Origin: Methanoculleus chikugoensis | GTDB lineage: Archaea > Halobacteriota > Methanomicrobia > Methanomicrobiales > Methanoculleaceae | Assembly: GCF_019669965.1 (NCBI RefSeq) | Contig: NZ_AP019781.1 | Span: 2,419,092 to 2,483,091, forward strand | Length of the DNA stretch: 64,000 bases | Direction: 5' to 3' | Shown here: piece by piece, positions 16,682 to 24,896 of the stretch | Layout of the letters: every line of letters starts with the position of its first letter | Numbering within the stretch: position 1 is the first letter of the stretch | Position numbers and translations under genes: made by a program | Notes under the pieces: model-generated | Told to the model about the DNA's origin: nothing | What the model saw: the letters and a program-made list of their open reading frames with translations, nothing else | The model's database searches: none

Positions 16682-17808
16682 AGCGTGAGCTCCTCTCTGT
16701 ATTGGGTGAACCGGTCAAACCCGGTCTCTGTCACCGCGCCCATATCCTCCAACCGGACGCCGCCGGTTCCGGGGTAGTAGAGCCCCGGCTCGATCGTGAC
16801 GACGTTTCCGGGGACGAGTTCCCCGCCCTGCGGCCCGAGCGACGGCTCTTCGTGCACCTCGAGCCCGACGCCGTGGCCGAGGCTGTGGGTGAACCCCTGC
16901 GTGTTGCTCTCGTAGCCGCGGTCGCGGAAGAACTCGACCGTCGCGCGGTAGAGATCGGCGCCGACGGCACCGGCACGGAGCATCGATACCGCGTGGGATT
17001 TTGCGTCCCTGACGGCTTCGTACATCTCCCGGATCGCGGGAGAGGGCTCGCCTTTTACGACCGTCCGGGTCATATCGGCGTGGTATCCGGTCAGTTCGTC
17101 CTGCGGGTAGATGTCGATGACGATCGGTTCGTTCTCCCGGAGCGGTCCCACGCCGGGGCTGTGCGGAAGGGCGGTGTCGGGACCGCAGGAGACGATGGTG
17201 TCGACCCCGCGGTAGCCGTGGGCGAGGAGGTAGGCGTGCATCTCGGCGCGGACGGTTTCGGAGGTGAGGGGCGCGCCGTCCCGGTAAAGGACGCCCCCTT
17301 TCGGGACGGATGACCGGATGAGCGCGATCCCGCGCTCTATCGCGCCCTCGGTGGCCCGCTGGACCGAGCGTATCCGCTCGATCTCCTCCGGCGTCTTGAC
17401 CGCCCGCATCGCCTCGACCGCCCCCCGCTCATCGAGGACGACCGGCTGGAACGATTCGAGTTCCCGTGCGAGGGCGAGCGGGAAGTTCGCGGGGACGAGG
17501 ACGGGGCCGCCGGCGAGGTCGGCGAGCATGTGGGCGGTCGCACGCCAGCGCGGCTCTCCGGCCTTGATGTAATCGAGGTAGCCTGCGTGAGCGCGGGTGA
17601 CGACCGCCGCCGTCGATTCGCGGACGGCACGTTCATGCTCCATCTGCGGAACGACGATCATCCCGCGCTCGCCCGGCTTCTGGACGTAGACCACGGGGTC
17701 GGTGGTGCGGAACCGGGTCAGGTAGCGCACGTTGGCATCTATGGACGAGCCGTAGGCCGCGTATGCCGCTGCACCTCTCTCCCGGATAGCCGAATCCAGT
17801 CCGTTCAT
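16678..17808 (-). CDS. M24-family Xaa-Pro aminopeptidase/prolidase
   Basis: Releases amino acids or dipeptides next to proline. It has an N-terminal creatinase-like domain (residues 1-130) and a pita-bread domain with ligands Asp in IVIDIYPQ, Asp in ADMTRT, His in HSLGHGVGL, Glu in VTIEPGLYY and Glu in VRLEDMG. I start at the ATG at 17806-17808 (376 residues), because the longer frame from 17880 would run through the start of the divergent gene at 17868. It is followed by map with a 4-base overlap. Two M24 enzymes in one operon suggest a shared peptide-processing job. Confidence 0.87.
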   Translation of the reverse strand: MNGLDSAIRERGAAAYAAYGSSIDANVRYLTRFRTTDPVVYVQKPGERGMIVVPQMEHERAVRESTAAVVTRAHAGYLDYIKAGEPRWRATAHMLADLAGGPVLVPANFPLALARELESFQPVVLDERGAVEAMRAVKTPEEIERIRSVQRATEGAIERGIALIRSSVPKGGVLYRDGAPLTSETVRAEMHAYLLAHGYRGVDTIVSCGPDTALPHSPGVGPLRENEPIVIDIYPQDELTGYHADMTRTVVKGEPSPAIREMYEAVRDAKSHAVSMLRAGAVGADLYRATVEFFRDRGYESNTQGFTHSLGHGVGLEVHEEPSLGPQGGELVPGNVVTIEPGLYYPGTGGVRLEDMGAVTETGFDRFTQYREELTL

Positions 17809-17867
17809 TCTATCAACTCTTCCGCTGAAACCACAAGTACTTTTACCCCAGCGTTCAAGTATGAATA

Positions 17868-18101
17868 ATGGATGAGGCAACCAAACAGGTCTTCAAGGCA
17901 AAGTTCGTCATGCTGACGGTCATGCTCAACGTCATCGTCCTCTGCTTCGCCATAGGTGTCTTCGTCCTCTTCCGGTTCGCGCCCGAGGGGACCACCGGCC
18001 TTGCGATCGGTCTTCTCCTCCTCGCGGTAGGGGCAATCTTCTCCCTATCGTTCCGGAAGCAGTATGCCCGGACGAAGGTCTGGCTGCACGAACAACCATA
18101 A
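17868..18101 (+). CDS. Small two-helix membrane protein
   Basis: A 77-residue protein with two hydrophobic segments (MLTVMLNVIVLCFAIGVFVL and GLAIGLLLLAVGAIFSL) and charged ends. Both ends are predicted to be cytoplasmic. No family is recognised. It is divergent from the peptidase operon and followed after 34 bases by an HTH protein on the same strand. Confidence 0.7.
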   Translation: MDEATKQVFKAKFVMLTVMLNVIVLCFAIGVFVLFRFAPEGTTGLAIGLLLLAVGAIFSLSFRKQYARTKVWLHEQP

Positions 18102-18135
18102 TAATAGTGCGCGCGGCACTCGCGCAGGCAAACCC

Positions 18136-18435
18136 ATGCTGACAAAGATCAAATCCGAGATTGAACTCGTCTCAAGGCACCTGGAGGTGATCCGGGCGGT
18201 CGTGGAGTACCAGCCCATCGGCATCATGAAACTCGCCGACATCCTGGATCTCCCCTACCACCGGGTCCGCTACTCGCTGCGGATCCTGGAGCAGGAGGGC
18301 TACATCCGCGCCTCGCCGGCAGGCGCGGTGGCGACGCCGCTCGCGGACGACCTTCTTTCCACTCTGGACGCCGAAGTCGACGAATTGATCGGTCTTCTTC
18401 TGGTTATCCGGAAAGAGAATTCCCGTAACGTTTAA
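18136..18435 (+). CDS. Small winged-helix DNA-binding protein
   Basis: A 99-residue protein with a helix-turn-helix core: VEYQPIGIMKLADILDLPYH, then RVRYSLRILEQEGYIRAS as recognition helix and wing. The rest is a helical tail. An earlier in-frame ATG at 18064 lies within the upstream gene and was rejected. It is predicted to be a transcriptional regulator; target unknown. It is 34 bases after the small membrane protein gene, so they may share a transcript. Confidence 0.75.
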   Translation: MLTKIKSEIELVSRHLEVIRAVVEYQPIGIMKLADILDLPYHRVRYSLRILEQEGYIRASPAGAVATPLADDLLSTLDAEVDELIGLLLVIRKENSRNV

Positions 18436-18474
18436 TACGATTCAGTCAAGACATTATAGAGCACTTGTTTCAGT

Positions 18475-18547
18475 GCCGCCATAACTCAGTTGGTAGAGTG
18501 GCTGGCTGTTAACCAGCATGTCACAGGTTCGAGTCCTGTTGGCGGCG
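18475..18547 (+). tRNA. tRNA-Asn (GTT)
   Basis: A 73-base cloverleaf. The acceptor GCCGCCA pairs with TGGCGGC, with G as discriminator base. The anticodon stem GCTGG/CCAGC encloses the loop CTGTTAA, with anticodon GTT at 18508-18510. The T arm is ACAGG-TTCGAGT-CCTGT. CCA is not encoded. A possible TATA element (ATTATAGA, about 18453-18460) lies upstream. Confidence 0.96.
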
Positions 18548-18761
18548 TACCAACTTTTGCCCTTGTTCTTTCTCAATTCCTCGTTACTCCCCGCAATGGC
18601 AGTAAGGGTTATCGACCGAATCGGGATATGCCGCGGCGGGCACGACCCGGGATTGCATGCTGCAACGTCGGCCCCGCACCAGAGCCGTCACTCTTCGACG
18701 GTGAATGCCGTTTTGCACCGTTACACATAATCCCGTGCGAGGCGGATCCTGTCCGGCAGGG

Positions 18762-18947
18762 TCACCTGCTCCAGGGGGATCGGCCCGAGACCAGGACTCT
18801 CTCCGGCCGGCGCCCATCTTTCCCGATCTCCTGCTTCGCCGCCGCTTCCAGGCATTCAACGCTGCAATATGGCACGCTTCCGCTTGCGGTTTGCTCCTTC
18901 AGCAAGAACTCCCGCCCGCAGTATCCGCAATACGCTGATTTTGGCAT
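18762..18947 (-). CDS. Small Cys-rich, zinc-finger-like protein
   Basis: A 61-residue frame with two Cys pairs: CGYC near residues 7-10 and CSVEC near 28-32 (YCGYCGREF, then YCSVECLEAAAKQE). This spacing fits a small treble-clef or zinc-ribbon unit. The C-terminus is Arg-rich. No partner is visible. The Cys pattern supports a real gene, but the short length keeps the confidence moderate. Confidence 0.5.
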   Translation of the reverse strand: MPKSAYCGYCGREFLLKEQTASGSVPYCSVECLEAAAKQEIGKDGRRPERVLVSGRSPWSR

Positions 18948-18974
18948 CCGAACTCACCTGAAGAGAGAGGAGGC

Positions 18975-19202
18975 ATGTCAGAGGATAAACCTTTCCTCAT
19001 ACTCCGGAAGACCGGCATCTGCCGATCCGACGTGGTTCATTCGAATGCCGACCGATATCATGCTCAGCCGGATAGGCGGCTCTTCGTTCAGGGCCGTCAG
19101 CTACTGCGAGGAGCGGGCCTCTCCCTCGCTTGCGCCGGACCGGGGGGCGACACCACGGGCGATGAAACCGGGAAGAGCGACCCCGAAAGGAAACGTTCGT
19201 AA
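18975..19202 (+). CDS. Hypothetical protein, possibly damaged
   Basis: A 75-residue frame preceded by a strong Shine-Dalgarno (GAGAGGAGG immediately upstream of ATG 18975). The start (MSEDKPFLILRKTG) looks like protein, but the C-terminal half is Arg/Gly/Asp-rich and looks out of frame. The other plus-strand frame over the same DNA reads WFIRMPTDIMLSRIGG. It may be a short gene that has been frameshifted. Confidence 0.3.
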   Translation: MSEDKPFLILRKTGICRSDVVHSNADRYHAQPDRRLFVQGRQLLRGAGLSLACAGPGGDTTGDETGKSDPERKRS

Positions 19203-19242
19203 CCCCCAAAGTCGAGCTCCATGCATCGATGGAGCGATCGAG

Positions 19243-19389
19243 ATGCCGAGGCTGGTACTGATCGATACGGCGACGGGGGCGCGGGTCCGCCACCGTATCA
19301 GGAGCTGGAAACAGGCTTTGAAACAGCAGGAATGGTACGAGACGAAACTCGGGCGGCGCGTGCGGATCGAGAAGGTCTTCGAACGGTAG
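19243..19389 (+). CDS. Small basic protein
   Basis: A 48-residue protein, MPRLVLIDTATGARVRHRI at the start and ending KLGRRVRIEKVFER, rich in Arg and Lys. The pattern (beta strand, helix, beta strand) is coherent and the codon usage is like the neighbours. The function is unknown. Longer frames that include it run back through tRNA-Asn and are not real. Confidence 0.45.
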   Translation: MPRLVLIDTATGARVRHRIRSWKQALKQQEWYETKLGRRVRIEKVFER

Positions 19390-19444
19390 CGCCGCTCCGG
19401 GCGCCGGGAAAGAATGATAGCCCCGCCGGGCGTACCTGACAATC

Positions 19445-19852
19445 ATGCACAGCGATGCGGCGGAACCGGTCTCGCTCAGGGACGCTATGGCGGCGGCAGA
19501 GGTCTCCCGCCGGGAGAAGAAGAAAAACCCGGCGTTTGCGGCAGGGCTTTCGCTCCTCTTCAACGGCCTCGGGCAGGCCTACAACGGACAGTTCATGAGA
19601 GGCGTTCTGGTGCTGCTCGGGAGCCTCTTCGGTCTCTTCATCCTGATCGTTCCGGGCGTGGCGATCTGGGCCTGGGGCGTCTACGATGCCTATCGGACGG
19701 CGAAAGGGATGAACGAGGGGCTCGTCCCCTACCGGGAGACGAGTCCGCTCGCGGTCGTCGGGTTCGTGGTCGTCTGGGCGGTGACGATCTTTCTGCTCTC
19801 GGCGGCGTCGGCGATGCTGCTCGTCGCGATGGGGTTGCAGGGGATGCTGTAA
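19445..19852 (+). CDS. TM2-domain-like membrane protein
   Basis: A 135-residue protein. After a charged N-terminus (SRREKKKNPAFAAG) comes a pair of helices with the TM2-like pattern LLFNGLGQAYNGQFMRG ... VAIWAWGVYDAYRTAKGMN, then a third helix (VVGFVVVWAVTIFLLSAA). The Asp in the WGVYDAY segment is typical of TM2-type proteins. No further function can be stated. Confidence 0.7.
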   Translation: MHSDAAEPVSLRDAMAAAEVSRREKKKNPAFAAGLSLLFNGLGQAYNGQFMRGVLVLLGSLFGLFILIVPGVAIWAWGVYDAYRTAKGMNEGLVPYRETSPLAVVGFVVVWAVTIFLLSAASAMLLVAMGLQGML

Positions 19853-19880
19853 TGAGGCCCTGCATGCAACATTCTCAGCA

Positions 19881-20264
19881 ATGAGACGAAAGGATGAGGA
19901 GATCGCCAACCCTGCCCTGCTCGCCGCGGATCTTCGCGAAGCGTCCGTCTGCAGGCTCGGCCTCGCCGACGGAGACCAGCGTGGAACTCGTGCGCTCGGA
20001 GAGAGCATGTGATTTCGGGGTCCGGTACATCTCCGTCATCGGCACCGGCACCGCGTCGATTGTAGTGAATCCTGCCGAGAAGAGCCGGATCTGTGGCCTC
20101 TTCATGGAGAAGTACGCCGGAGGCGGAGGGTGGTCAACCCCGAGGCGGCGCTCCGTGCGGCGACCGTGATCCGCGTCGACGTGGAGACGCTGACCGGAAA
20201 AGTGTCCGGCTATATCGAAGAGGAGGTGAGCCGCCTTCTTGCCGGTGAATCGACGGGTTTGTAA
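19881..20264 (+). pseudogene. Pyridoxamine 5'-phosphate oxidase-like (flavin-binding) protein, internally deleted and frameshifted
   Basis: Three pieces of one protein lie in order but in different frames. MRRKDEEIANPALLAADLRE...CRLGLADGD starts at 19881. VELVRSERACDFGVRYISVIGTGTAS...EKSRICGLFMEKYAGG follows in a second frame. VVNPEAALRAATVIRVDVE...TGKVSGY ends at the TAA at 20262-20264 in a third. The pieces match the start and end of the NimA-like flavin-binding family. The middle (about 50 residues) is missing at about 19980, and a second shift occurs near 20128. It cannot give a functional product. Confidence 0.75.
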
Positions 20265-20366
20265 ACAGAGAGGAGGCGAACGACCTGTTATTTCCGGAGG
20301 AGAGCGATGCCTGCTCAAACGCGCCGGGTTACAGGCACTAGGTTGTCGGCGTTGCGGTTACGTAAC

Positions 20367-20465
20367 GTTTATATCCTCTTCTGCATTGTATGTATATAGT
20401 GAGTAAGTCCTTCCCGAAACGGATGAGGCTACCTTGAGGTAGGTGGGACAAAGTAGGGAAGGGTT
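20367..20465 (+). ncRNA. Candidate structured RNA beside the DUF3800 gene
   Basis: The sequence between a TATA-like GTTTATATCC (20367-20376) and the DUF3800 stop codon can fold. The outer stem is CCTTCCC (20409-20415) with GGGAAGG (20456-20462). The inner hairpin is CTACC-TTGA-GGTAG (20429-20442). Spacer bases between them include GAAACGGATGAGG and GTGGGACAAAGTA. DUF3800 genes are known to be neighboured by several classes of candidate RNA (DUF3800-associated motifs found by comparative genomics). Strand is uncertain: the TATA favours plus, but the same DNA would also be the 3' untranslated region of the minus-strand gene. Confidence 0.45.
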
Positions 20466-20472
20466 CACCATT

Positions 20473-21120
20473 CTACTTCTGGCGACCCTTAAAAAAATCG
20501 AGCGCAATTGTCATTTTAGGTTCGATGATAGTATAGTAGATTTCATTGTTTTCCCGATACCGCTGGTGGACTGCACCCGCCGCAAAGTCTGCGGCCTGTA
20601 TGCAGGGTTCTGTTCGATAATCAACGTGTTCGATGACGAGCTGGTCAAGTGGTGTCGCACAGGGAACGCCATTATCGAACATACGGTACGCGAGATAATC
20701 GTCAAAATGGTCACGTTGAAGGCTGTACATCGATTTGTCCATGCAGACGTAAATACATCCTTCGATCGCGTACTGGTTGGCAATCCTGGATATGAGGGAC
20801 CCGGTGAGATAATTATAGACGATCTGCTGTTTATCCCTCAGCCTGCTGTACACCTGATCCTTCCGGAGCACCGCGTAGGCGATGTCGAGATCACAATCGG
20901 CTATGCACTGTAAAATACGATTCTTGATCAGCCCTTTTGTGTTGTTATACTTGAACTCAGGGAGATCCCTGAATGATTTCTTGAGTTTTCTCTGGCGGAT
21001 CCTTTTAAAACAGCGCCGAATCGTCTGCTCATCCCGGACTATAAGGGCCGCAAGGACAAAATAACGAGACGCCCTTGGTCCAAATCCGAGATCTCCAGAT
21101 TCATCGACGTATATTTTCAC
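20473..21120 (-). CDS. DUF3800 domain protein
   Basis: A 215-residue protein that begins KIYVDESGDLGFG, the acidic RNase H-like signature of DUF3800. It continues with FKYNNTKGLIKNRIL and the C-terminal acidic motif PCIQAADFAAGAVHQRYREN, where an Asp completes the presumed metal site. The family's biochemical function is not established. It is frequent in defence and mobile regions. Base composition is less GC-rich than the neighbours. It stands alone except for the candidate RNA 8 bases after its stop. Confidence 0.82.
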   Translation of the reverse strand: MKIYVDESGDLGFGPRASRYFVLAALIVRDEQTIRRCFKRIRQRKLKKSFRDLPEFKYNNTKGLIKNRILQCIADCDLDIAYAVLRKDQVYSRLRDKQQIVYNYLTGSLISRIANQYAIEGCIYVCMDKSMYSLQRDHFDDYLAYRMFDNGVPCATPLDQLVIEHVDYRTEPCIQAADFAAGAVHQRYRENNEIYYTIIEPKMTIALDFFKGRQK

Positions 21121-21237
21121 GCAATAAATAATAGAACGTACTCGTCATAAAGACTGCGAGGATTCCGGCATCCTCCCGCCTCGCACCGGTGTGTCCTGCG
21201 GTGCGTCTCTCCACCCGGGCCGTCATCCCGATATACT

Positions 21238-21258
21238 TCTGAAGACCCGATCTTCAGA
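21238..21258. promoter_or_regulatory. Perfect 8-bp inverted repeat upstream of the ABC importer operon
   Basis: TCTGAAGA and TCTTCAGA are separated by 5 bases and preceded by ATATACT, a possible TATA element (21231-21237). The dyad ends 54 bases before the start of the operon's first gene. It could be an operator for a metal-responsive repressor. It lacks a T-run, so a terminator is less likely. Confidence 0.4.
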
Positions 21259-21311
21259 CTTGTTAGCACAATAAGAAACATTCATATTACCTGATCGACA
21301 AACGAGAACCC

Positions 21312-21827
21312 ATGATAGGTCTCCCGGCAAACCGTCTTTGCTGCCTCCTTCTTCTGTTTCTCTTCGTCCCGGCCGTGGTCTGCGGCGCACCGGTCACCCG
21401 GACGCTCTCGACCGTGGAGCCCGGGGCGGGGGAGGTCTTCACCGTCTCGCTCTCGCTCGACGGCATCGACCTCGGCGGGGTGGTCGAGACGCTACCGGCA
21501 GGCTACGCCTTCGCGGGAACCGATCACCCGGATGACCGGGTCGTCGTCCGGGGGCAGAAGATCGGGTTTGCCGTGATGAACGAGACCCGCATAACCTACT
21601 CCGTCACCGCCCCCGCCTCCGGGAGCGGGGATATCACCGGGACGTGGGAGGACTTCCTCGGTGAGTCGGACGGGGAGATAGCCGCCTCACACGTCGCGGT
21701 GGACGGCATCGAGACGGAGCCGGAGAGCGGCGTGGAGAAACCTGCCGCACAGGAGGCCGCATCGCCGTTCGCGGTTCTTGCAGCGGTTGCCGCCCTCCTC
21801 ATCGCCGGACGGGGTGGTCGGCGGTGA
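21312..21827 (+). CDS. Secreted, membrane-anchored protein of the ABC importer operon
   Basis: A 171-residue protein with a signal peptide (RLCCLLLLFLFVPAVVCG), an all-beta domain (TRTLSTVEPGAGEVFTVSLS, with LPAGYAF and ITYSVTAP) and a C-terminal hydrophobic anchor (FAVLAAVAALLIAG) followed by RGGRR. The beta domain resembles archaeal surface repeat domains that carry a conserved GE(x)FTV start. It overlaps the next gene by 4 bases and is the first gene of the importer operon, so it may assist substrate capture at the surface. Confidence 0.7.
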   Translation: MIGLPANRLCCLLLLFLFVPAVVCGAPVTRTLSTVEPGAGEVFTVSLSLDGIDLGGVVETLPAGYAFAGTDHPDDRVVVRGQKIGFAVMNETRITYSVTAPASGSGDITGTWEDFLGESDGEIAASHVAVDGIETEPESGVEKPAAQEAASPFAVLAAVAALLIAGRGGRR

Positions 21828-23038
21828 AGCGGCGGCTCCTCCCCGTCCTCGCGCTCCTCCTGCTCCTCGCCGTCCCGGCATCGGCGGCAGAGGGGATCCC
21901 CGGGGACGCCGACGGCGACGGGGTGCTTGCCTCCGGTGAATACGCCTCGGCGGCCCTTGCCTACCTCGATACCGCCTATATGGGCGGTACGGGAGACCTC
22001 GACCGGGACGACATCCGCGACGCCGCCTGGGTCTACGCCCGCTGGGACGGAAAGCCCCGCGAGGTCGTCGATTCGTCGGGGCAGACCGTGACGTTCTATC
22101 GTCCCCTGCGCCGGGTCGTGACCTTCAGCGGCGAGTCCCTGGAGACCCTCCGCTCGCTCGGGTTCGATATGGACAGGGTCGTCGCCGTCGATAAGTACAG
22201 CCACGAGAAGAGCACCTTCTTCCCCGAGTGCCAAAACAAGGCGAACGTCGGGTCGATCTGGTCACCCGACATGGAGAAGGTCATCTCCGTGCAGCCGGAC
22301 ACGGTCTTCCTCTACGCGACGATCAGCACCGCGGCCTGCGACGACATCCAGAAGAGGCTCGAGGCGAGCAGCCCCGGTATCCGGGTGCTGCGGTTCGACT
22401 GCTTCAAGCCCGCCACCTACGCGACCGAGATCCGCACCATCGCCTCGATCGTCGACGAGACCGAACGGGGAGAGGAGTTCGCTTCCTTCTACAGCACGAC
22501 GATGGACCAGATCCGGGACGGCACGGCGGGGATCCCGGACGACGAGAAGGCCCGGGTCTACTTCGAGTACTGGTTCGACTACACGACCGTTGCCGCCAGC
22601 GCGGGCTACAACGAAAAGACCGAACTCGCCGGCGGGAAGAACCCCTTCGCCGTCGGGACCGCGGAGTACCCCGTCGTCGACCCCGAGGCGATCATCGTCG
22701 CGGACCCCGAGGTCGTCGTCAAACTGGCCGGACAGGGCCTGGCCGTCGGCGGATACGCGGGCCACGCCCCCGAAGCGCTCGATGCGATCCGGTCGGCGCT
22801 CGTTGAGCGGCCCGGGTGGTCGAAGATCTCCGCGGTGAAAGACGGCCGCGTCCACGTCATCCACTCCGACATCCTCGGCGGCGCCCAGCACTTCATCGGG
22901 ACGGCCTACCTCGCGAAGTGGTTCTACCCCGACCGGTTCGCCGACCTCGACCCGCACGCCGTCCACCAGCGTTACCTCACCGGGTTCCAGGGCATCGACT
23001 TCGACCTCGCGTCCGAGGGGACGTTCGTCTATCCGTGA
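21824..23038 (+). CDS. ABC transporter substrate-binding protein (iron/corrinoid type)
   Basis: Extracytoplasmic binding protein of an importer for iron complexes, corrinoids or similar. The 404 residues begin at a GTG overlapping the upstream stop, with signal peptide LLPVLALLLLLAVPASA. A calcium-binding, dockerin-like segment comes next (GDADGDGVLASGEY and GTGDLDRDD). From about residue 85 it has the helical-backbone binding fold (RRVVTFSGESLETLRSLG, VGSIWSPDMEKVISVQPD, VIVADPEVVVKL, GWSKISAVKDGRVHVI). The order is binding protein, permease, ATPase. The dockerin-like segment could stabilise it or mediate assembly (inference). Confidence 0.87.
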   Translation: MKRRLLPVLALLLLLAVPASAAEGIPGDADGDGVLASGEYASAALAYLDTAYMGGTGDLDRDDIRDAAWVYARWDGKPREVVDSSGQTVTFYRPLRRVVTFSGESLETLRSLGFDMDRVVAVDKYSHEKSTFFPECQNKANVGSIWSPDMEKVISVQPDTVFLYATISTAACDDIQKRLEASSPGIRVLRFDCFKPATYATEIRTIASIVDETERGEEFASFYSTTMDQIRDGTAGIPDDEKARVYFEYWFDYTTVAASAGYNEKTELAGGKNPFAVGTAEYPVVDPEAIIVADPEVVVKLAGQGLAVGGYAGHAPEALDAIRSALVERPGWSKISAVKDGRVHVIHSDILGGAQHFIGTAYLAKWFYPDRFADLDPHAVHQRYLTGFQGIDFDLASEGTFVYP

Positions 23039-23049
23039 CCGGTGCAGAG

Positions 23050-24102
23050 ATGGAGCAGAGCATCACCATCCAGACAGGGTATGCCCGGCTGAAGAAAAAC
23101 CGGGCGCTCTTCATCGGCGGACTCCTCGCCGCCCTCGTCATCCTCATCGGCGTCGCGGTCACGCTCGGGTCGGCCGACTTCACCGTGGCCGAGTCCTACC
23201 TCGCGATCCTTGCCGGGCTCTTCCCCGGCACATTCACCGCCCCGGATATGGCCGGGATCATCATCTGGGACTACCGGCTCCACCGGGTGCTCTTCGCGGT
23301 CTGTGCCGGGTTCGGGCTCGCGGTGGCGGGGTCGGTCATGCAGGGGATCCTCCGAAACCCGCTCGCGAGCCCCTTCACCCTCGGGATCGCCTCGGCGGCC
23401 ACCACCGGCGCCTCGATCGCGATCGTCCTCGGCGCCGGGGTCGTCGGAGGGGATTACCTCGTCATCGGCAACGCCTTTCTCTTCGCCCTGCTTGCGGCGC
23501 TCGCCATCTACGGGATGGCCCGTTACCGGGGGATCGGTTCCGAGACGATGGTCCTTGCCGGTATCGCCATCATGTACCTCTTCTCCGCGGTGACGTCGCT
23601 GCTGCAGTACGTCGGCAGCGCCGAACAGCTCCGTGCGGTGGTCTTCTGGACGTTCGGTTCGGTCGACAAGTCCACCTGGCCCAAACTCGCTATCGTCAGC
23701 CTCGTCCTCGCCTGCACCATACCCTACCTCCTCTACCGCTCCTGGGACCTCAACGCCCTCGCGGAAGGAGACGAGGTGGCGGCCGGTCTCGGGGTGCCCG
23801 TGGAGCGCTCGATGATCGTCTTCATGATGATCGCCTCCCTGATCACCGCAGTGATCATCTGCTTCACCGGAACGATCGGGTTTATCGGACTCGTCGCCCC
23901 GCACATCACCCGGATGGCGATAGGAGGTGACTTCCGCACGCTCCTCCCCGCCTCCGGCCTGGTGGGGGCTCTCCTCCTCCTCGGTGCGGACAGCATCGCG
24001 CGGAGCGTCCTTGCGCCGCAGGTCCTCCCCGTCGGTATCGTGACCGCGTTCCTCGGGGTGCCGTTCTTCATCTACCTCTTCATGCACCGGAGGAATGCCT
24101 GA
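23050..24102 (+). CDS. ABC importer permease, FecCD family
   Basis: Membrane subunit of the importer. From the ATG at 23050 it has 350 residues, the usual length for this family, with about ten hydrophobic segments. Family hallmarks are WDYRLHRVLFAVCAGFGLAVAG, GSVMQGILRNPLASPF (as two adjacent parts), the ATPase-coupling region LALGE-like (here EGDEVAAGLGV), and GFIGLVAPHITRM. GTG at 23035 is an alternative start that would sit in the upstream stop region. Its stop overlaps the ATPase start (TGATG). Confidence 0.9.
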   Translation: MEQSITIQTGYARLKKNRALFIGGLLAALVILIGVAVTLGSADFTVAESYLAILAGLFPGTFTAPDMAGIIIWDYRLHRVLFAVCAGFGLAVAGSVMQGILRNPLASPFTLGIASAATTGASIAIVLGAGVVGGDYLVIGNAFLFALLAALAIYGMARYRGIGSETMVLAGIAIMYLFSAVTSLLQYVGSAEQLRAVVFWTFGSVDKSTWPKLAIVSLVLACTIPYLLYRSWDLNALAEGDEVAAGLGVPVERSMIVFMMIASLITAVIICFTGTIGFIGLVAPHITRMAIGGDFRTLLPASGLVGALLLLGADSIARSVLAPQVLPVGIVTAFLGVPFFIYLFMHRRNA

Positions 24103-24890
24103 TGCCCCGGCTCTCGGTCGAAGACCTCTCGTTCTCCTACCGTGACCGCCGGGTGCTCCACGGGATCACCTTCTCGGTCGACGCGGGCGAGGTTCTCGGG
24201 CTCGTGGGGCCGAACGGGTGCGGAAAGACGACGCTTATCAGGTGCGTCGACGGGATGCTCACCCCCGGCGGGGGAACAGTGATGCTCGACGGGCGGGAGG
24301 TCCGCACGATGCACCGGCGGGAGGTCGCGCAGGCGATGGCCTACGTGCCGCAGTCGGCCGGGAACCGGACCGCGGCGACGGTCTTTGAGACCGTCCTGAT
24401 GGGAAGGCGGCCCTACCTGAACTGGACGGTGAACAGGGCCGACGAGGAGAAGGTGGTTGCCGCGCTCGATGCCCTCGACCTCGGGGATCTCGCGCTCCGC
24501 AAGGTCGGCGAACTCTCCGGCGGGGAACGCCAGCGGGTGATGATCGCCCGGGCGCTCGTGCAGGAGACCGGCGCGATCCTCCTCGACGAACCGACGAGCA
24601 ACCTGGACGTCTGCCACCAGATGGGGGTCATGGAGGTCCTCCGCGGGCTTGCCGAGGAGAAGGGCCTTTCGATCGTCATCGCGCTCCACGACCTGAACCT
24701 CGCCGCCACCTACTGCCACCGCCTCATGGTGATGAAGGCCGGGGGGGTCTACGGCTACGGGGCTCCGGACGAGGTGCTCACCGAGGAGATGCTCAGGGCG
24801 GTCTACGGCATCGAAGCGGTGGTGAAACGGGATCTTGCAGCGCCCTACATGGTTCCGGTCAGGTCGGGCAGCCTCCGGGGAGGGGCGTGA
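24102..24890 (+). CDS. ABC importer ATP-binding protein
   Basis: ATPase subunit of the importer, 262 residues. Walker A GPNGCGKTT is at about 37-45, the Q-loop at YVPQSAG, the signature LSGGERQR at about 138-145, Walker B AILLDEPTS at about 160-168, and the switch His in IVIALHDLNL. These features match the FepC/BtuD-like group. The start overlaps the permease stop. Confidence 0.92.
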   Translation: MPRLSVEDLSFSYRDRRVLHGITFSVDAGEVLGLVGPNGCGKTTLIRCVDGMLTPGGGTVMLDGREVRTMHRREVAQAMAYVPQSAGNRTAATVFETVLMGRRPYLNWTVNRADEEKVVAALDALDLGDLALRKVGELSGGERQRVMIARALVQETGAILLDEPTSNLDVCHQMGVMEVLRGLAEEKGLSIVIALHDLNLAATYCHRLMVMKAGGVYGYGAPDEVLTEEMLRAVYGIEAVVKRDLAAPYMVPVRSGSLRGGA

Positions 24891-24896
24891 GGGCCC

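Noticed and set aside
18490-19242. A 299-residue frame beginning inside tRNA-Asn
   Set aside because: It starts in a tRNA gene and crosses the Cys-rich gene on the other strand. Only its last 48 codons look like a protein.
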